NCBI GenBank assembly: GCA_028871235.1
Contig: JAGWNO010000108.1
Location: forward strand, 1 to 6,980
DNA length: 6,980 nucleotides
Direction of reading: 5' to 3'
From: Gammaproteobacteria bacterium
GTDB lineage: Bacteria > Pseudomonadota > Gammaproteobacteria > Natronospirales > REEB76
Below are positions 4,127 through 6,980 of the stretch, in pieces; position 1 is the stretch's first letter, and each line of letters opens with the position of its first letter. The position numbers and the translations under genes were made by a program. A model generated the notes under the pieces. It did not search any database and was not told the DNA's origin. It worked only from the letters and a program-made list of their open reading frames with translations.

Positions 4127-6147
4127 CAAGCCTGCAGCAGCTTGAGGAAAGCCTGCTCATCCAGCAGCGCCACGCCCTGCTGCTGTGCTTCCGCCAGCTT
4201 GGAGCCAGGTTCCGCACCTACCACCAGGTAATCGGTTTTCTTCGACACGCTGCCGGTGATCTTGCCGCCCAGCGCCTGGATGCGCCGCTTGGCTTCATCA
4301 CGCGACATGACTGTCAGCGTGCCGGTCAATACGAAAGTCATGCCTGACAGTGCTCCCGGTCCGGTACGCCCGGCAGGTGCCTGTTCCGGCCACTGAACAC
4401 CGGCCTCGCGCAAGGCACTGATAACCTCACGGTTGTGGGGCTCGCGGAAAAAAGCGGCGATGGCAGCCGCCACCACCGGCCCCACATCCGGTGCCTGCTG
4501 CAGCACCGATTCATCCGCTGCCAGCAATGCTTCCAGCGTGCCGAAATATTGTGCCAGCAGCGCGGCGGTGGCTTCGCCTACCTCACGGATGCCGAGCGCA
4601 TACAGAAAGCGCTGGAAAGTCGTGTGCCGCGCTCGCTCGATAGCCATCACCAGTTTCTGTGCGGATTTTTCCCCCATGTGTTCCAGCGCTGCCAACCGCG
4701 CGGCGGTCAATGTAAAAATATCCGCCGGCGTCTTGACCAGGCCGGCATCCACCAACTGATCCACCAGTTTTTCGCCTAGACCCTCAATATCCATGGCTCG
4801 ACGCGAGGAGAAATGGCGGATGAGCTCCTTGCGTTGGGCGGCGCAGAACAAGCCGCCTGTACAGCGCGCCACCGCCTCGCCCTCCGGACGGATGACTGCC
4901 GAGCCGCATACCGGACATCTGTGCGGCAACCGCACCCGTGCGGCATGCTGCGGGCGTTTGGCCAACACCACGCCCGCCACTTCCGGAATCACATCACCGG
5001 CGCGGCGCACGATTACGGTGTCACCGACGCGCACGTCCTTGCGTTCCACCTCGTCCATGTTATGCAGGGTGGCGTTGCTGACGGTGGCGCCGCCCACGAA
5101 CACCGGCTCCAGCCGCGCCACCGGAGTAAGCGCGCCGGTGCGGCCCACCTGGAATTCCACCGCCTTGAGTACGGTCATGGCTTCTTCCGCCGGGAACTTG
5201 TGGGCGATGGCCCAGCGCGGGGCACGCGCCACGAAACCGAGCTGCTGCTGCAGATCGAGACGGTCCACCTTGTACACCACGCCATCGATGGCATAGGGCA
5301 GCGTGGCGCGTTTTGCGGTGATGCGCCGGTAATATTCAAGGCAGCCGTCCATGCCCGAGACGCTGTCTATTTCCGGATTGATGCGCAGGCCCCAATCGCG
5401 GAAACGCGCCAGGATGGCGCTGTGCCGGTCAGGTAGCTCGCCATCCCGCACCTGCCCGGTGCCATAACAGAAAAACTCCAACGGCCGTTCTGCGGTGACC
5501 CGCGGGTCAAGCTGGCGCAGACTTCCGGCGGCGGCATTGCGCGGATTGGCGAAAGTCTTTTCATTACGCTGCGCGGCGCGCCTGTTGAGGGCCGCAAAGC
5601 CGCTCCGCGGCATGAACACCTCACCGCGCACTTCCAGTATTTCCGGGTATCCCTTTCCCAACAGGCGCAACGGTATCGAGGGCAGGGTGCGCACGTTCTG
5701 GGTCACCTCTTCGCCGGTGGTGCCATCGCCGCGGGTAGCGCCGCGCACCAGCACGCCCTGTCGGTACAACAGGCTGATGGCGAGTCCGTCCAGCTTGGGT
5801 TCGGCTACGTACTCGATCTGCGCCATGTTTTGAAGACGCTCGCGCACGCGCCGGTCGAACGCCCGCACTTCCGCCTCGTTGAAGGCGTTATCCAGGGACA
5901 GCATCGGGACGGCGTGGCGCACCTCGGCGAATTCCAGCAGCGGTGCGGCGCCTACGCGCTGGGTCGGGGAATCCGCTGTGACCAAGTCCGGGAATTCCAG
6001 TTCCAGCGCCTGCAGTTCCCGCAGCAGGCGGTCGTATTCGCCATCCGGGATCTGCGGATCGTCGAGCACGTAATAACAGTAATCATGCTGACCGATTTCC
6101 CGGCGCAGTGCCTCGATACGCTGCCGTGCTTTGCGCCGGTCCGTCAT
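4126..6147 (-). CDS. ligA: NAD-dependent DNA ligase LigA
   Basis: A complete 673-residue ligase (E. coli LigA is 671) that seals 3'-OH/5'-phosphate nicks in replication and repair using NAD+. Domain Ia (about 1-70) carries HDYCYYVLDDPQIPDGEYDRL at 21-41 for NMN binding. The adenylation domain has EPKLDG at 116-121 with catalytic K118, then TRGDGTTGEEVTQNVRT, LEVRGEVFM, FANPRNAAAGSLRQLD and IDGVVYKVD. The OB domain starts around 318 with HKFPAEE and includes QVGRTGALTPVA. The zinc finger uses C411, C414, C429 and C435. Helix-hairpin-helix repeats occupy about 450-570 and the BRCT domain about 597-673. An in-frame TAG directly precedes the ATG, so no longer start exists; the Shine-Dalgarno is weak. 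The gene lies 39 nt after zipA in the smc-zipA-ligA order. All key residues are intact. Confidence 0.99.
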   Translation of the reverse strand: MTDRRKARQRIEALRREIGQHDYCYYVLDDPQIPDGEYDRLLRELQALELEFPDLVTADSPTQRVGAAPLLEFAEVRHAVPMLSLDNAFNEAEVRAFDRRVRERLQNMAQIEYVAEPKLDGLAISLLYRQGVLVRGATRGDGTTGEEVTQNVRTLPSIPLRLLGKGYPEILEVRGEVFMPRSGFAALNRRAAQRNEKTFANPRNAAAGSLRQLDPRVTAERPLEFFCYGTGQVRDGELPDRHSAILARFRDWGLRINPEIDSVSGMDGCLEYYRRITAKRATLPYAIDGVVYKVDRLDLQQQLGFVARAPRWAIAHKFPAEEAMTVLKAVEFQVGRTGALTPVARLEPVFVGGATVSNATLHNMDEVERKDVRVGDTVIVRRAGDVIPEVAGVVLAKRPQHAARVRLPHRCPVCGSAVIRPEGEAVARCTGGLFCAAQRKELIRHFSSRRAMDIEGLGEKLVDQLVDAGLVKTPADIFTLTAARLAALEHMGEKSAQKLVMAIERARHTTFQRFLYALGIREVGEATAALLAQYFGTLEALLAADESVLQQAPDVGPVVAAAIAAFFREPHNREVISALREAGVQWPEQAPAGRTGPGALSGMTFVLTGTLTVMSRDEAKRRIQALGGKITGSVSKKTDYLVVGAEPGSKLAEAQQQGVALLDEQAFLKLLQA

Positions 6148-6168
6148 CTATCAGGCCCAATCATGACG

Positions 6169-6185
6169 TGGATGAATATCATCCA
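6169..6185. repeat. Short 7-bp hairpin in the zipA-ligA gap
   Basis: TGGATGA (6169-6175) and TCATCCA (6179-6185) are exact reverse complements around a 3-nt ATA loop. They lie immediately after the zipA stop codon (6187-6189) and about 20 nt before the ligA start. On the minus strand the stem is followed by CGTCATGATT, not a T-run, so it is unlikely to terminate. It could mark an mRNA processing or stability boundary, or be a chance palindrome. Confidence 0.4.
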
Positions 6186-6186
6186 T

Positions 6187-6852
6187 TCAGGGTGCCTGCT
6201 GCAACTGTGCCTGCCGCTGGAATTCGATGATGCGTTCACGGATATGATGCGCCGTCTGCCGGGTGAGCGTGCTGCGGGTATCATCCAGTACTTCGCCGTC
6301 CAGCCGCCGCGCCAGTGCCCGTGCGGTGGCCAGCATGTCCGCATAGGCGGCTACCCCGTTTTCCGGCCCTGGTAACCGCATGAACAGCGTCAATCCCGGA
6401 ACCAGCATCCTGGGCAAGACCTGCAGATCGAATGTACCCGGTTCCATCATGCTGGCCACGCTGAACATGGATCGCGGCGATTGCGAGCGGCTGGAACGGT
6501 GAAACACCTTGTGATTGCCGTACTGCAAACCCACGCCCTGCATAGCAGCCAACACGCCGGCACCGCTGAAACCAGTGCTGGTGCGCGGTGCGACGTGCAG
6601 TGCGAGGATCAGCTGTTTTCCGACTCTGCCCGTAGCCGGCGGTTCCACTTTCTTTTGCGTTTGCACCACCGGAGCCGGCGCGATGACCGGCGCAGCCGTC
6701 TCGATGGCAGCCTCGTGCAGGTTACTATGGTGCAACGCCGGTGCGGTGCGCTGCAGCCCGCGGGTCGGGGTCTTGCGCGGGCGGGAAAATAGATACACAC
6801 CGGCGACGAACATCACGCCGATCAGAAGCAGGATCAGGCGTAATTCCCACAT
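6187..6852 (-). CDS. zipA: Cell division protein ZipA (short-linker form)
   Basis: A 221-residue bitopic inner-membrane protein that anchors FtsZ polymers at the division septum. The N-terminal transmembrane helix is at about 4-23 (MWELRLILLLIGVMFVAG, like the E. coli DLRLILIIVG start), followed by the basic stop SRPRKTPTR. A linker of about 53 residues (24-76) is rich in Ala, Pro and Val. The C-terminal FtsZ-binding domain runs from about 78 to 214, with LALHVAPR, VGLQYGNHKVFHR (107-119), MFSVASMMEPGTFD (129-142), PGLTLFMRLPGP (152-163) and LDGEVLDDTRSTLT (184-197). E. coli ZipA is about 328 aa with a much longer Pro/Gln-rich linker, so this one is short. Genes on both sides are the expected neighbours, smc (7-nt gap) and ligA (39-nt gap), supporting one operon. 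No clear Shine-Dalgarno precedes the ATG. Confidence 0.95.
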   Translation of the reverse strand: MWELRLILLLIGVMFVAGVYLFSRPRKTPTRGLQRTAPALHHSNLHEAAIETAAPVIAPAPVVQTQKKVEPPATGRVGKQLILALHVAPRTSTGFSGAGVLAAMQGVGLQYGNHKVFHRSSRSQSPRSMFSVASMMEPGTFDLQVLPRMLVPGLTLFMRLPGPENGVAAYADMLATARALARRLDGEVLDDTRSTLTRQTAHHIRERIIEFQRQAQLQQAP

Positions 6853-6859
6853 ACTGCGA

Positions 6860-6980
6860 TCACATGGCGGCGATACGCACAGCTTCGTCCACGTCCACCG
6901 CCACCAGGCGTGACACGCCCGGCTCGTTCATGGTGACGCCGACCAGCTGGTTCGCCATTTCCATGGTGGACTTGCTGTGG
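6860..6980 (-). CDS. smc: Chromosome segregation protein SMC, C-terminal fragment
   Basis: Only the last 39 complete codons are present; the gene continues beyond the right edge. The peptide, beginning HSKSTMEMANQLVGVTMNEP and going on through GVSRLVAVDVDEAVR, is the typical C-terminal end of the SMC ATPase head, just after the Walker B/D-loop region, where the H-K-TME-A--L-GVTM-EPGVSR-V-VD pattern is highly conserved. SMC, with ScpA and ScpB, forms a DNA-loop-organising condensin needed for chromosome segregation; the scp genes are often near trpS, which lies at the other end of this window. The stop TGA is 7 nt before the zipA ATG, so the two genes are probably co-transcribed. A short fragment, but the sequence and position agree. 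Confidence 0.93.
   Translation of the reverse strand, partial: HSKSTMEMANQLVGVTMNEPGVSRLVAVDVDEAVRIAAM

Noticed and set aside
3528..4145. Plus-strand open frame antisense to the DUF1499 lipoprotein
   Set aside because: The minus-strand gene has a signal peptide, lipobox and family motifs; the antisense frame shows none and crosses the terminator and promoter regions.
4813..5436. Plus-strand open frame of 207 codons inside ligA
   Set aside because: It is antisense to the intact adenylation, OB and zinc-finger parts of LigA and has a His/Ala/Arg-rich composition typical of antisense frames.
5830..6375. Plus-strand open frame across the zipA-ligA junction
   Set aside because: It is antisense to two well-identified genes and shows no domain or start signal of interest.
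1..6980. Possible mobile element, CRISPR array, toxin-antitoxin, defence island or RNA gene
   Set aside because: I read both strands for terminal repeats, direct-repeat arrays, tRNA-like cloverleafs and accessory gene families and found none. The region is densely packed with conserved core genes.

Overview
The window looks like a chromosomal core region of a G+C-rich (about 60% by eye) gammaproteobacterium. The diagnostic content is the smc-zipA-ligA run: ZipA is essentially restricted to Gammaproteobacteria. The yciO / M50 protease / trpS group and the yciB-yciI-bolA-parvulin group are also typical of this class. The proteins resemble but clearly diverge from their E. coli counterparts, which would fit a deep-branching lineage (Chromatiales or Acidiferrobacterales-like). 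That placement is inference from recalled family sequences, not from a search.

Layout. Minus strand, positions 1-1373: yciO, then an M50 site-2-protease-type membrane protein, then the first 18 codons of trpS, which starts at a TTG and runs off the left edge. Plus strand, positions 1465-3472, divergent from yciO: yciB, yciI, bolA and a parvulin-type prolyl isomerase lipoprotein. The gaps are 2 nt, a 4-nt GTGA overlap and 24 nt, so this is very probably one operon. A perfect 12-bp hairpin at 3501-3532 separates it from the convergent minus-strand genes. Minus strand, 3543-6980: the C-terminus of SMC (cut by the right edge), zipA, ligA and a DUF1499 lipoprotein.

How the genes fit together. The right-hand block handles chromosome maintenance and division: SMC condenses and segregates DNA, ZipA tethers FtsZ to the inner membrane, and LigA seals nicks in replication and repair. 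The DUF1499 lipoprotein follows LigA but may have its own promoter. The central block is envelope and stress related: YciB (inner membrane, septation), YciI (unknown enzyme-like protein), BolA (Fe-S or morphology regulator) and a surface-anchored folding factor. The left block joins translation-related genes (YciO and TrpS) with an intramembrane protease.

Coding density is very high. No gap exceeds 100 bases, and there are no RNA genes, mobile elements, CRISPR arrays or signs of horizontal transfer. I see no previously undescribed system. The points worth a second look are small: start-site and promoter architecture (a TATAAT box 6 nt from an ATG with no Shine-Dalgarno sequence; a TTG start whose Shine-Dalgarno overlaps the upstream stop), inverted repeats at ligA's two ends, a short-linker ZipA and a His-rich BolA loop.
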